NCBI GenBank assembly: GCA_031551635.1 | Contig: JAVBNH010000007.1 | Location: 1 to 64,000 of the forward strand | DNA: 64,000 nt | Source of the DNA: JAVBNH01 sp031551635 | Lineage (GTDB): Bacteria; Bacillota; Clostridia; Oscillospirales; Acutalibacteraceae | Direction of reading: 5' to 3' | Shown here: positions 16,662 to 25,949 of the stretch, in pieces | How the letters are laid out: every line of letters begins with the position of its first letter | Position numbering within the stretch: position 1 is the first letter of the stretch | Made by a program: the position numbers and the translations under genes | Notes under the pieces: model-generated | Seen by the model: only the letters and a program-made list of their open reading frames with translations | What the model was told of the DNA's origin: nothing | The model's database searches: none

Positions 16662-18280
16662 GCTTCATCAATAAAGTCTTCCTCGTCAAAGACCATATCC
16701 TCTTCGCTGAAATCAAGTTCATAATCTTCGAGTGAGGAGTTTTCCTCGTCGCTTGTCACGAGGTCAACAGCCTCACAGAGAAGCTTTTCAATCTCCGCAA
16801 CGCCTTCATTGTCAACCAAAAAGGTGTTATCAAGAAACTCGTCAACCTTCGAGAGAGCCTCGTCAAGAATAGCTATTTGCCCGGGATAGAGCTTTGAGCG
16901 GTCAACCGCCCGTGCTTTTGGCAGCAGCTCATATTTGATTTTCTTTATATTTCTTGTGCCGTTAAACTGAGGGAAACGGGCGTCCGAATGAACGGAGGTG
17001 AAGCTTTTATCCGTTAGAATCCTCTTAGAAAGAGCAAGCGCGACATCATTATAAGCGACATCGTCATGATACTGCGCCTTGAAGAACCAAGTGGATTCGG
17101 GGAAAAATCCGGTTGAAGCGTCAATTGTGCGGTCGGGCGAAATATGGTTATGCCCCTCACAGCAATTTGTGTTTTGTTGTGTATAGCTCTCCGGCAGAGT
17201 CTCGCCGACAGGCGCGCTGTATGCTCCGAGGGAGGTTGAGGAGAGGTTTATTACCGCGTCCGAGGTCATTTTGTTTGAAACGATAAATGCCGGGAGAGGC
17301 AGACCGTAGCCGCAGACGGTGAAAAACTCAACGCCCATAGCCTTCTCTTTTTCAATGATTTTCGCGAGGTTCAGCTGAGCTTGATGGAAGCGGTCAGCTT
17401 TTGCCCTGAGAACATCGAATTTTTTATCTTTCAGATGCTTCTCGCGCGCCTTATCGTAAAGCTCGCAGGGAATCATCGCCCACATCATTGTCGAGCGCAA
17501 AATCATAGTGTCGAGTATAGCCTCAAGGAAGCTGTTTATAGCTTTTTCCGGCACTCCCTTCGGCATAACCTTGAGAATACTCGCGAGGTCCTTGCCCTTA
17601 CCACCTATAAACTGCTCGAGAAGTCCGTTTATGTCGTCTGTCGTGAGGTCGCCTGTCGCCACCTCTCCGATTATGCGCGTGCCGTTAAGCCCCGCGACCA
17701 TATTCAGAACGCGGTCAATATCGCCGTCGTCGCCGTAAGCGTCGAAATATGCGATGGACACGCAGCCGCCCAAACTCACCGGAATAAGATTAACCTTATC
17801 ATGCCCGGTTTTTTCCTTGACGCGCTGAATGAAAGCCCTCAAATCAGCGGCGGTGTCGTAAACCGAGCCGAAGGAATTATATGCGAAATAATAAAGGTGA
17901 TCCTCGCCGATGGCGGCGGTAAGCCCCTCCATCGGAACCATTTTATAAATATATTTTTTCTCGTCCTCGCTGCACTCGGCTACGGAATTTGGGAAGTCGA
18001 TTACGCGCAGGCGGTTTATCATATTGCCCTCGTTATCGCCCGCGAGAGGACTGACAGCCTCTCTGATAACGCTTCCGAGCTTCTCGGAAAAACCAAGGTC
18101 GTGCCGCAAAAGCATCATTTTCATAAGCGGAGCCTTCAAGCCCGCCATGAGCTCCTCAGCGTTCAAATCAAGCGGCCACGCGCCTTTGATTCTGTTGCCC
18201 TGAGCGTCAATCAAATCGACCTTCGACTGACCGATGCCGGGCACTATAACAGTTGGCGAATAAGGACAGTTGCATTTCAT
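16646..18280 (-). CDS. Alpha/beta hydrolase, LCAT/lipase-like
   Basis: A 544-aa protein. An N-terminal VIVPGIGQS oxyanion-type segment leads to a nucleophile elbow, VNLIPVSLGGCVSIAYF (GxSxG-like, P-V-S-L-G). The long insert and C-terminal half suggest the LCAT-like lipase group. The C terminus is strongly acidic (about 30 residues rich in E and D). There is no signal peptide. The start at MKCNCPYS is preferred to a longer frame that begins in a heptamer tract. Substrate unknown. The next genes in the minus-strand run are the ceramidase-like and membrane-protein genes. Confidence 0.68.
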   Translation of the reverse strand: MKCNCPYSPTVIVPGIGQSKVDLIDAQGNRIKGAWPLDLNAEELMAGLKAPLMKMMLLRHDLGFSEKLGSVIREAVSPLAGDNEGNMINRLRVIDFPNSVAECSEDEKKYIYKMVPMEGLTAAIGEDHLYYFAYNSFGSVYDTAADLRAFIQRVKEKTGHDKVNLIPVSLGGCVSIAYFDAYGDDGDIDRVLNMVAGLNGTRIIGEVATGDLTTDDINGLLEQFIGGKGKDLASILKVMPKGVPEKAINSFLEAILDTMILRSTMMWAMIPCELYDKAREKHLKDKKFDVLRAKADRFHQAQLNLAKIIEKEKAMGVEFFTVCGYGLPLPAFIVSNKMTSDAVINLSSTSLGAYSAPVGETLPESYTQQNTNCCEGHNHISPDRTIDASTGFFPESTWFFKAQYHDDVAYNDVALALSKRILTDKSFTSVHSDARFPQFNGTRNIKKIKYELLPKARAVDRSKLYPGQIAILDEALSKVDEFLDNTFLVDNEGVAEIEKLLCEAVDLVTSDEENSSLEDYELDFSEEDMVFDEEDFIDEAANEE

Positions 18281-18297
18281 AATCAAAACCCCAATAC

Positions 18298-18332
18298 TAG
18301 ACACTAGATACTAGATACTAGATACTGGATAC
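18298..18332. repeat. Heptamer tract, TAGATAC x5
   Basis: Five 7-bp units (TAGACAC, TAGATAC three times, TGGATAC) lie just upstream of the lipase-like gene. Confidence 0.9.
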
Positions 18333-18425
18333 CTTTCAAATTTATTAGCAATGTATAAGTTTACCATATAAGATTTAAAAAAACAATAAAATTTTTATGA
18401 ATAAACTTTTATATATTTACGCAAA

Positions 18426-18450
18426 ACAAGCGCTGTTTAACAACGCTTGC
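18426..18450 (-). terminator. Terminator after the ceramidase-like gene
   Basis: On the minus strand a 10-bp stem (CAAGCGTTGT with ACAGCGCTTG, one G-T pair) is followed by TTTTG. Confidence 0.65.
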
Positions 18451-18477
18451 TGAGACGATTATCTGTACATTGTACAC

Positions 18478-19941
18478 TTATTTATTTGCCGCTTTTGTCA
18501 TTTTTACGGTTTCCATCATGTCCTCGAATACGCTTGCGATTGTCGGAGCGGTGTTCGGACCAATGGAGTTTGTCTCCTCATAATGCCTTCTGCCGAGCCT
18601 GTCAACTGCCCTGTCAAAATACGGCGCGTCAGGGGAGAGGATAAAATCGTTGGGCGGAATGATATAGCCGATTTCGTCATTAGCCAGACCGAAAACGATA
18701 AGACCAGGGTCGTCCGCAATCTCGATTAAAGGAGCGGGATTGACCTCAGGAGGCAGACCCTCCGCGGATTCCTCGCTTGAAAGATAGCCGCCGTAAGCAA
18801 GCTCCGGGAAAAGCTCGCCGGGCAGGAAAATGAGTTTTATGCCGCCGATTTCGCAATAATTCATCTCAGTCTTCAAAAGATAGCCGAGGGTAGAATTCTG
18901 GGAAAAATAATGGTCGACCTGCAGAATGCTCAGCTGAGCGAAGGTCATTAACACGGTGTTTGCTGCGTCAAAATAAACCTCTTGGCGAAGAGTGCCTATC
19001 TGCGGCAGAAGCTGTTTCTCATTTTCCACAGCTAGAGCGAAATTCGCGAGCTTCACTCCGTGACCCTTTGTGACCTCAATTCTCTCAGGCATGGTTTTGC
19101 CGGGCATGGGCATGGTAATCATACCGCCTATGGCACCGTTGAAGTATATGACCTCAGCGCCTGTCTTTTTCGTGATTTCCGTACGGAATGTTGATATATA
19201 GTCCGCGCTGACAAGCGAGTTTTTGCTCGTGAGCGTCTCCGGGTGAGCGGCGAAATTGCAAAAATAAATTTCTCTCGAGCCATCCTCGGGAACAAAGCGG
19301 AAACGGTTTAGTGTCTGAGAGAAAACGTGGGGAAGCCTTATATCCTCTTGAACATCCGGGCAGTCAATAGTGCCGTGATAAAGTGCGCCGCTTCTTGAGT
19401 CGGCATATGCTTTTTCTGCGGCGGAAATAATTCCGTCACGAAGCCTCTCGGCGTTTTCGAGGGTTCTGCCTGTAATCGGGAGCGGCCCCCAGATGCCCAT
19501 GGTGTCAATGCTCGCGTGGGAATGGGTGCTGCAGATATTTATCGCACGGCAGCCGGTTCTCTCGCTGAAGGGCTTGAGATATTTCCGGATTCTGAGTATA
19601 TCGCAGTTGTTGATTCCGACGCAGTCAACCGACACAAACAGCACGCCGCCGTTGCCGGAATTGTCGTCAATCCAGATAGCGCTTGCGTAAATTGTGTCGA
19701 GTATGCCCGTCGCAGGCTTATACATGCCGTAGCCGGCGACATAGTATTTTCTCTTTGAAATGTCGGCGGGCAGAATGGACTCCTTACCGAAGCCGACTGT
19801 AAAATTTTTGCCCTTAGGTTTTGCGGTATAGACAAATTCGCCCTTGCTCAGCGCGGGAGCCTCATTATTTTTCGCCTTTATTTTACCTTTCGCGGCGACT
19901 GCGGTGCTGATTACCTTAGTAACAATGCCCATAGTATTCAT
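18478..19941 (-). CDS. Neutral/alkaline ceramidase-like amidase
   Basis: A 487-aa protein resembling the N-terminal catalytic region of neutral ceramidases. An early GYGM segment, CSTHSHAS (about residues 138-145), NFAAHPETL and YFNGAIGGM occur in the order seen in that family. The His of THSHA and HP are the zinc-ligand candidates, and the Ser nucleophile is not certain. There is no signal peptide, so a cytoplasmic or unusual export location is implied. GAAAGGGG precedes ATG 19941. A truncated MITE-like repeat lies just upstream. Confidence 0.65.
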   Translation of the reverse strand: MNTMGIVTKVISTAVAAKGKIKAKNNEAPALSKGEFVYTAKPKGKNFTVGFGKESILPADISKRKYYVAGYGMYKPATGILDTIYASAIWIDDNSGNGGVLFVSVDCVGINNCDILRIRKYLKPFSERTGCRAINICSTHSHASIDTMGIWGPLPITGRTLENAERLRDGIISAAEKAYADSRSGALYHGTIDCPDVQEDIRLPHVFSQTLNRFRFVPEDGSREIYFCNFAAHPETLTSKNSLVSADYISTFRTEITKKTGAEVIYFNGAIGGMITMPMPGKTMPERIEVTKGHGVKLANFALAVENEKQLLPQIGTLRQEVYFDAANTVLMTFAQLSILQVDHYFSQNSTLGYLLKTEMNYCEIGGIKLIFLPGELFPELAYGGYLSSEESAEGLPPEVNPAPLIEIADDPGLIVFGLANDEIGYIIPPNDFILSPDAPYFDRAVDRLGRRHYEETNSIGPNTAPTIASVFEDMMETVKMTKAANK

Positions 19942-19968
19942 AGTATTTTTCCCCTTTCGAAATTATCT

Positions 19969-20048
19969 TCTAACGTGGGCTTGCTTGCCATGCCCACAAC
20001 CTAAGACTTGTTTTTTATTGAGCTTTCAGCTCATTAATGTATTAATAA
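19969..20048. repeat. MITE-like interspersed repeat, truncated copy 3 (about 80 bp)
   Basis: This matches the left third of copies 1 and 2 (CTAACGTGGG hairpin, then GAGCTTTCAGCTC hairpin). It stops 7 bp before the stop codon of the next minus-strand gene. The right inverted repeat is missing. Confidence 0.7.
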
Positions 20049-20055
20049 ATGATGC

Positions 20056-21888
20056 TTAATCAGCGTTTACTGTTGTTTCCTGTGCAGTTGTATTTTCCGC
20101 CGGTGTTTCAAAAATTTTCGCATTGATAAACTGCCCGTCAATGGTAGTTACCATGAGAGAAAGCTCGTCGCCCACATTCTTTATGACTATGCCGTTGTTT
20201 TCCGCGGCATTTAGGGTGAAATACGGTGCTTTACCTGTCAGCTTGACGAAATAAATTGTATTTCCGGCGTTGACTATGGTTCTCATATCCTCGATTACGC
20301 CGTTCACGGTAAGCTTCTCGGTTTTTGAGTCGCCGCCTGTGGTGCTGTTCATATCAATATTTATCTTAACCCTTGAGCTGACCTTGGAAATATACGCGCT
20401 CAGGCATTCCTCGAGGTTCGGGTTGTCGTCGCTGGGGCTTCTCACTGCGTCCGAGAACTGGTTGACATTGACCATCGCATAGCTCTTGACTATATTGTTG
20501 TCGTCCTTGAGAGCCATAAAGTAGGTCGGCTCGCCGTCAAGATTCAGAAGCAGCGGGAAGGTCGCCTTCCACTTTTTATCTGAAACGATACCCTCGGCGG
20601 AGCCCTGCGCAGCCTCTTCAGTCGCGCCGGTTTCGCCGTAGAAATTCGCTTCCTTAGTTCTTTGGTTTATGAGGATAAATCCGAGAATAGACCTGTCGTT
20701 GTTGGCGCTGGTAACGCCGGTATACATGTAAACGTCGTCATTAATCGCGAGATAGCTGTTGCCTGTGGTGGTGATTTTAACACCCTCCTGACCGATATAG
20801 GCGTTGATGAAGCCGTTTGAAAATCTACCCTTGTAGTTATATTGCTTAATAAGAAGATTGGCATCGTAAACCTGGTCAATCCAGGAAATATTACTTCCGT
20901 CCTTCGCGAGACCGGAATGAACTTCGTCTATATTATAATAGGTTGCCTCGCCGGAAACAGCGTTTATCATGACGATACCGATAACATCGTCACCGCCGAG
21001 AAGTCCGACAGTCTTGTCAATGCGCTCGACTATCCAGAAGGGGTTGCCGAACTCGTCAATTTCAAAGGAGGGGATTCCGAAAATAAAAGTCGGAAACTCG
21101 AAGCGAAGAACGCGCATCAGGAAGCGTCCGAAATGCTCAGAGGGTGAATATTTGATATTTACCTTGTCGCCGTTGGCGTTTGTCGAAACAAATTCGGCGT
21201 TTGAGGTGTTCATGTTGACGGTCAGATAACCCGGGAGACCTTCCTTGCGGTTATTGAGCCATTTAAAAATGTCGCTGTACTGAAGGGGATAGACCCTGTA
21301 GGGGCTGCCCTTAAAGTTTATCTGAGAAGAAAGTGTTTCGGCGAGGCTGAACTGAGACTCAAGCCCCAGCTCGCGTAGGTTACCGATGGTTTTATCTGCA
21401 AGACCTGTCGCGGCGTCCATGTCTATCATGGGCACCTTGTCAAAGTCTGAGACTTTTTTAATTGAAGAAACGCTTGTGCTGAAGTCTGCTTTTTCATCAA
21501 TTTTTAAAATAGAGCTGTAGGATTTCGCCCTGAAAAGCACCGCCGAGGAGAGATAGCCTCCGGCGAAAATCATGCCGAGAATAACAAGCAGAATGACCGG
21601 AAAGGTCGCCTGCTTCCTGACATAGGGAATATATTCCGGCTTCGCCATGACCTTAGTCGTGAGTATTGCGCTGCCGATATATGACGCGAAAACCAGAGCG
21701 AAATACATATAGCACTGCGTTGCCTTCAGGTTCATCGGCGGAAGAATGAAATAATATCCGAGAACCGCCACAAGCAGTGTGATAACAATGTTTATTATAA
21801 TTTTTAAGCCTGCCTTTTCGGGCGGTATGAGAATATCCTTAACCTTGCTTTTTCCCTTTTTTGTAAAATCAACCTTGATAGGTTCCAT
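20056..21888 (-). CDS. Conserved large membrane protein, function unknown
   Basis: Not assigned. The 610-aa product has a short cytoplasmic N terminus and about four hydrophobic helices (near 30-50, 62-82 and 98-118, with one weak). An extracytoplasmic region of about 480 aa follows, rich in beta-type sequence, and a Thr-rich C terminus (NTTAQETTVNAD). It has the look of a cell-envelope anchor with a long outer domain. GGAG 9 bp ahead selects ATG 21888 over the ATG five codons upstream. It is transcribed towards the ceramidase-like gene. Confidence 0.65.
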   Translation of the reverse strand: MEPIKVDFTKKGKSKVKDILIPPEKAGLKIIINIVITLLVAVLGYYFILPPMNLKATQCYMYFALVFASYIGSAILTTKVMAKPEYIPYVRKQATFPVILLVILGMIFAGGYLSSAVLFRAKSYSSILKIDEKADFSTSVSSIKKVSDFDKVPMIDMDAATGLADKTIGNLRELGLESQFSLAETLSSQINFKGSPYRVYPLQYSDIFKWLNNRKEGLPGYLTVNMNTSNAEFVSTNANGDKVNIKYSPSEHFGRFLMRVLRFEFPTFIFGIPSFEIDEFGNPFWIVERIDKTVGLLGGDDVIGIVMINAVSGEATYYNIDEVHSGLAKDGSNISWIDQVYDANLLIKQYNYKGRFSNGFINAYIGQEGVKITTTGNSYLAINDDVYMYTGVTSANNDRSILGFILINQRTKEANFYGETGATEEAAQGSAEGIVSDKKWKATFPLLLNLDGEPTYFMALKDDNNIVKSYAMVNVNQFSDAVRSPSDDNPNLEECLSAYISKVSSRVKINIDMNSTTGGDSKTEKLTVNGVIEDMRTIVNAGNTIYFVKLTGKAPYFTLNAAENNGIVIKNVGDELSLMVTTIDGQFINAKIFETPAENTTAQETTVNAD

Positions 21889-22037
21889 TTCGACACTCCT
21901 CAATTGTATTTTTGCATACGACTAATTCTAATTACTAAAGTCTAATATCCAAATTATTATACTCCATATATTTGGCAAATTCAAGACTTTTTAACAGTTT
22001 TTACAAATTTAAAGATTAGGAATTTATTTATGAATTA

Positions 22038-22063
22038 TTTGCGGAAAAAGATGTTTTTCGCAA
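22038..22063. other. Hairpin in the divergent promoter region
   Basis: TTTGCGGAAAAA pairs with TTTTTCGCAAA (one bulge) between the membrane-protein gene and the methyltransferase gene. It may be an operator or a 5' leader element; neither can be shown. Confidence 0.35.
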
Positions 22064-22180
22064 ATCCTTTGTCTTTTTATAAGATTTTTCAAAAATCCCT
22101 TGCATGAATTTGCTAAAAATGCTATGTTTTTTATGAAAAACAATAAGCAACAATCAAAATAAATCTCGAGGAGAAAATAA

Positions 22181-23278
22181 ATGCTTAAAATAAATAAAGC
22201 GCCCGAGACGATGAGCGCAAAAGAGCGAGTGTTGAAAACCTTTAATTTTGAAAAAACCGACCGCGTGTCTATCGGCTACGACGCGAATGCGGGCATCAAC
22301 TCGCGTCTCAAGCAGGCTTTGGGTATACGCGAGGATAATCAGGAGGGGCTGTTGCAGGTTCTGGGCGTAGATTACCGTGGTGTGGGTGCGAGGTATACCG
22401 GAAAGCTGCTGTTTGAGGAGAAGCCCGGGCGCAGGGTTGACGCGCTCGAGGGCTGTTATATGCGCTGGGTTGAGCATGATACAGGCGGATATTGGGATTT
22501 CTGTGACTTCCCGCTTTTCGGCGCGGACGATGAGACCATCATGAATTATCCTGTGCCGAATCCGGATGATTTTGACTATGAGGCGATAGCCGGGCAGCTT
22601 GAGCGGCATAAGGATTACGCCATTTCCTACGGCGGACCCGGAATGCCGGATATAATCAACTCAAACGGCAGAATCATGAACATGGAGGACATTCTGGTTC
22701 ATCTGTATACCGAAAATGAGGCAGCGCTTTATTTTATTGACCGCAGAATAAATATGCAACTGGCGGTTGCGGAGCGTGTTTTCGAAAAATACAAGGGGAA
22801 AATCGACTTTTTGTGGCTGGGTGAGGACTTAGGCGCTCAGTACACCCCGATGATACCGCTCGAGACCTTCCGCAGGGTGCTGCGCCCCCGCCACCAGAAA
22901 TTTATCGACCTCGCGAAGGCATATAATATTCCGGTTCAGATTCACACCTGCGGCTCATCCTCATGGGCATACGAGGATTTCATCGAGATGGGCATGACAG
23001 GCGTGGACACGCTGCAGCCGGAGGCTAAGAACATGAGCCCCTCTTTTCTCAAGGAGCATTTCGGCGGCAGACTGACCTTCCGTGGCTGTATCTCAACAGC
23101 AGGACCGCTTGCCTACGGTACGCCTGAGGAGGTTGTAAGGCAGGTCAGGGAGACCCTCGAAATCATGATGCCCGGCGGCGGCTATCACTTCGCCCCGACC
23201 CATGCGATTCAAGACAACTCTCCAACGGAGAATGTCGTAGCGATGTATCAGGCGGCGCACGATTTCGGGAGGTTTTAA
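22181..23278 (+). CDS. Uroporphyrinogen decarboxylase-family methyltransferase (MtaA/MtbA-like)
   Basis: A 365-aa URO-D-fold enzyme. It shows the C-terminal zinc-site pattern of corrinoid methyltransferases: HTCGSS (about residues 252-257) and a later H in PGGGYHFAPTHAIQDNSP. The heme-pathway Asp/Arg set is absent, so this is a methyl-cobalamin-dependent transferase rather than HemE. The corrinoid protein at 6817 is the obvious candidate partner although 15 kb away. GAGGAG 8 bp ahead supports ATG 22181. The stop codon lies inside a perfect inverted repeat. Confidence 0.82.
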   Translation: MLKINKAPETMSAKERVLKTFNFEKTDRVSIGYDANAGINSRLKQALGIREDNQEGLLQVLGVDYRGVGARYTGKLLFEEKPGRRVDALEGCYMRWVEHDTGGYWDFCDFPLFGADDETIMNYPVPNPDDFDYEAIAGQLERHKDYAISYGGPGMPDIINSNGRIMNMEDILVHLYTENEAALYFIDRRINMQLAVAERVFEKYKGKIDFLWLGEDLGAQYTPMIPLETFRRVLRPRHQKFIDLAKAYNIPVQIHTCGSSSWAYEDFIEMGMTGVDTLQPEAKNMSPSFLKEHFGGRLTFRGCISTAGPLAYGTPEEVVRQVRETLEIMMPGGGYHFAPTHAIQDNSPTENVVAMYQAAHDFGRF

Positions 23279-23308
23279 GTGAACGATGATTAAATCATCG
23301 TTCACTTA
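23276..23308 (+). terminator. Perfect 14-bp inverted repeat at the methyltransferase stop codon
   Basis: TAAGTGAACGATGA (containing the TAA stop) pairs exactly with TCATCGTTCACTTA across a 5-nt loop. There is no T run, so it may act as a 3' stabiliser or a weak terminator between the convergent genes. Confidence 0.55.
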
Positions 23309-23480
23309 GGTATCAGCAGCCAGAGCTGCAGGATATAATAATCTCAATTTAAAAAGAGGGTTAGAACGAAAAATCAAGGGCATTCTATGATTCGCAACAT
23401 CAAGCCTGCCCTCGAACAAATTAATAAAACACACAGAACTGTCCATTATTTTTCGGTTAGTGCCGGATACAACAGCTCCC

Positions 23481-24761
23481 TCACCGAGCGATGTATTTTA
23501 TCAAGCCTTCAAAGCCCTTGCGCCAGTCCGCCCGAATGCCTGCCTTGTTTTTCCAGATAGCTTCCGGTCCGCTCATGCGGACGGTGTCAAGGGTGTAGGC
23601 TTCATTTTGCGGCAAAACCGCTTGAGCCGTTCTGTTGAAGCCGCATTGAAAGCATTTTGTGAAATCATCGCAAACAAAAAGAACCGCGCAGAAATTCTCC
23701 ATTGAGCGCACCTTTAAAACATCGGATAATACTGTATTATAGTATTGCCTGTCCACCTTACCGAAGCGGTTTACCAATAAATATTTTTTAGCGGGAACCG
23801 TTTTCAGCTTTGGATTATAAAGCATTCCCAGCACTGCTTCCGGTTTCAGTATCTCGTCCCCCTCTAAAATGCAAATTACAATTGATTCCTTGCCCGCAGG
23901 GTGAATAAAGATATTTTCCTCAAGCTTTTTCGCTGAGCTTAATAATTTATCAAGCTCGTTTGCTTTCACAGTAAAAATGCCCTTTGGATTGGGTGTTTCC
24001 TGCTGCTGCAAAGATATATCATCCTCATACTCGCAGCTCGCCGTGTCTGTATCATACATGAAGATATTGCCTATGCGTTCCCCTTTAAAGAGCGGAACGC
24101 CCTCCATAAGCTTGCCGTTCGGGGTAAAGCCGAAGCAATATGAGTCGTCCTTTCCGCTCACGAAGTAGCCCATCGTGCAGAAATTAAAGCAATTGTTTTC
24201 GAGCGCGCGAACCTTAGAGTATCTGTACCATTTTGTATATACAACATTACCGCCTGTCGAGTTTATAAGAATATCGGCATTATCTTTTTTGTATGCCCTG
24301 GAAAAAGGGGAATGATTGCAGTCATAACAAATAGTCATGCCTATACGTTTCCCTTTCAGCAATACACATCGAAAATATGAGGAAACAGACTTGTCGTAGT
24401 CGCTGAAGCCCAGAGGGGAAGCGTCTGCCATGGTGTGCTTTAAATAGAAGCCTGTTTCGCTATCGCCCTCATCAGCAGCGTAGTTTGCGTATACATTGTA
24501 AATTAAACCGTTTAGATCCTGAGCACCGATTATCACGGCGCATTCGGCTTCACTGCTGATTTCAAGAGTTTTTTTTCTGACCGCTTCTCTGTTCTGTTCG
24601 TTGAGTATATCGCTGCAATAATAAATTTTTGGGAAGGGTGTATAGCAGTTTTCGGGGAACACAAGCAAATCAAGAGCGCTCCCCGCCGCCTTTGACAGCG
24701 CGCGTTTAAATTCCTTTGACGAGTTTTTCCGATAATCCTGTATGTATAGCCCGATTTTCAT
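23481..24761 (-). CDS. Nitrilase-superfamily carbon-nitrogen hydrolase
   Basis: A 426-aa protein. The catalytic triad is visible: Glu37 in VFPENC, Lys108 in FYLKHTM and Cys145 in GMTICYDCNHSPF. The nitrilase domain fills roughly 1-270, and the remaining 150 aa have no match I recognise. GGAGGG 7 bp upstream selects ATG 24761 over a start 20 codons earlier. The amide or nitrile substrate is unknown. It is convergent with the URO-D gene. Confidence 0.78.
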   Translation of the reverse strand: MKIGLYIQDYRKNSSKEFKRALSKAAGSALDLLVFPENCYTPFPKIYYCSDILNEQNREAVRKKTLEISSEAECAVIIGAQDLNGLIYNVYANYAADEGDSETGFYLKHTMADASPLGFSDYDKSVSSYFRCVLLKGKRIGMTICYDCNHSPFSRAYKKDNADILINSTGGNVVYTKWYRYSKVRALENNCFNFCTMGYFVSGKDDSYCFGFTPNGKLMEGVPLFKGERIGNIFMYDTDTASCEYEDDISLQQQETPNPKGIFTVKANELDKLLSSAKKLEENIFIHPAGKESIVICILEGDEILKPEAVLGMLYNPKLKTVPAKKYLLVNRFGKVDRQYYNTVLSDVLKVRSMENFCAVLFVCDDFTKCFQCGFNRTAQAVLPQNEAYTLDTVRMSGPEAIWKNKAGIRADWRKGFEGLIKYIAR

Positions 24762-24926
24762 AAATTTCCCTCCGGAAAGATTTATAACATGATATGTTTT
24801 TATGTATTTCTTTTGAATCATTTTTTATTATACCAAATTGTCTGTGCATGTCAATATAATATGAGCAGATGAAATTTTATTTACCAAGGCTTATAAAAGA
24901 TAAAACGATTCCCATAAAATTTACTA

Positions 24927-24955
24927 TTGCATTTGTTTTCCGGATGTGCTAATAT
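24927..24955 (+). promoter_or_regulatory. Sigma-A promoter of thiT
   Basis: TTGCAT (24927-24932), a 17-bp spacer and TAATAT (24950-24955) lie about 55 bp before the TPP aptamer. Confidence 0.6.
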
Positions 24956-25011
24956 ATTCGGGACATAGTGCTTGAGAAACGATGCATAATCATTGTTTTG
25001 GGGCATGTTAA

Positions 25012-25136
25012 TATAGGGGCGCTGGAGCATTCCGGCTGAGATTCGCGCAAACGCGTGCGTAGACCCTTGGGCAGTCTGTAGGAGCTATTTTACGGATTGT
25101 CCGGAACCTGATACGGATAATGCCGGCGTAGGAAAA
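25012..25136 (+). promoter_or_regulatory. TPP riboswitch (thi box)
   Basis: The conserved blocks GGGGCGCT, CCGGCTGAGA and GAACCTGATACGGATAATGCCGGCGTAGGAAA occur in order, with a long variable P3 arm between (25051-25100). They form the thiamine pyrophosphate aptamer. The following 75 nt, with a T run at 25171-25177, would be the expression platform; when TPP is bound, thiT should be shut off. Confidence 0.93.
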
Positions 25137-25210
25137 TTATTTTTTCGGTCTTTCGGTGTATTCCGGGAGGTTTTTTTATTTCGGAAAAAACTGAAAGGAA
25201 TGGTTAAGTT

Positions 25211-25936
25211 ATGCAAGAAACAAACAAAAAAACAAATTCACAAAGAGGTTTTAAAAACTCAAACATTTTAAAACTCACAGAGAGCGCGATTATGCTCGGG
25301 CTCTCGCTCATTCTCACTCGCATTCCGATTTTCGAATTTTTCTTCGGGGGCTCAGTGACGCTTTTCGGGCAATTGCCGGTTATTCTGATTTCCTATCGCC
25401 ACGGGCTTAAGTGGGGACTTGGCACAGGCTTCGCGATGGGACTTATGCAGGCGTTGATGGGGCTTAACAACCTCTCCTATGTCGCCCGCACTTTTTTCAG
25501 CATTGCCGTGTTTTTTCTCGCTGATTATCTGCTTGCTTTCGGTGCGCTGGGACTTGGAGGAATGTTCAAGAAGAGCATCAAAAATCAAGCCGTCGCGCTT
25601 ACAGCCGGAACGGTTGTCGCCTCTGTCATCCGTTATGCCTGCCATGTGGTGAGCGGAATTGCCATCTGGAGCAGCTACGCGGAGGAAACCGGTCTGGTTC
25701 GCGGAGCAATGAAGATACTAAATCCGATTTTCGGGAATTTTGCCTTTTGGACAAACAGCAGCGATAAAATTCTTGTTGTGGTATATTCACTGACATATAA
25801 CGGTGCCTATATGCTTTTTGAGACTATAATTACTATAGTCGGTGCGGTCGCGTTGAGCCTTGCTTTTAATTTGAAAAACGAAAGAATAACAAGCGCGATT
25901 CGAAAGCCCGGCAAAAAAGCCGAAATTACAGACTAA
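25211..25936 (+). CDS. thiT: Energy-coupled thiamine transporter ThiT (ECF S component)
   Basis: The substrate-binding S component of an ECF importer, which takes up thiamine with the shared EcfA-A'-T module encoded elsewhere. It is 241 aa with about six membrane helices. GGSVTLFGQLPVILISYRHGLKWGLGTGFAMGLMQ, split over helices 2-3, and the DYLLAFGALGLGG segment match the ThiT family. The N-terminal 20 residues are unusually hydrophilic, and the C terminus is basic. The upstream TPP riboswitch independently supports the assignment. Confidence 0.92.
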   Translation: MQETNKKTNSQRGFKNSNILKLTESAIMLGLSLILTRIPIFEFFFGGSVTLFGQLPVILISYRHGLKWGLGTGFAMGLMQALMGLNNLSYVARTFFSIAVFFLADYLLAFGALGLGGMFKKSIKNQAVALTAGTVVASVIRYACHVVSGIAIWSSYAEETGLVRGAMKILNPIFGNFAFWTNSSDKILVVVYSLTYNGAYMLFETIITIVGAVALSLAFNLKNERITSAIRKPGKKAEITD

Positions 25937-25949
25937 TACCGTTGACCTA

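Noticed and set aside
17381..18307. Plus-strand 308-codon frame
   Set aside because: Antisense to the lipase-like gene; no ribosome site and no family features.
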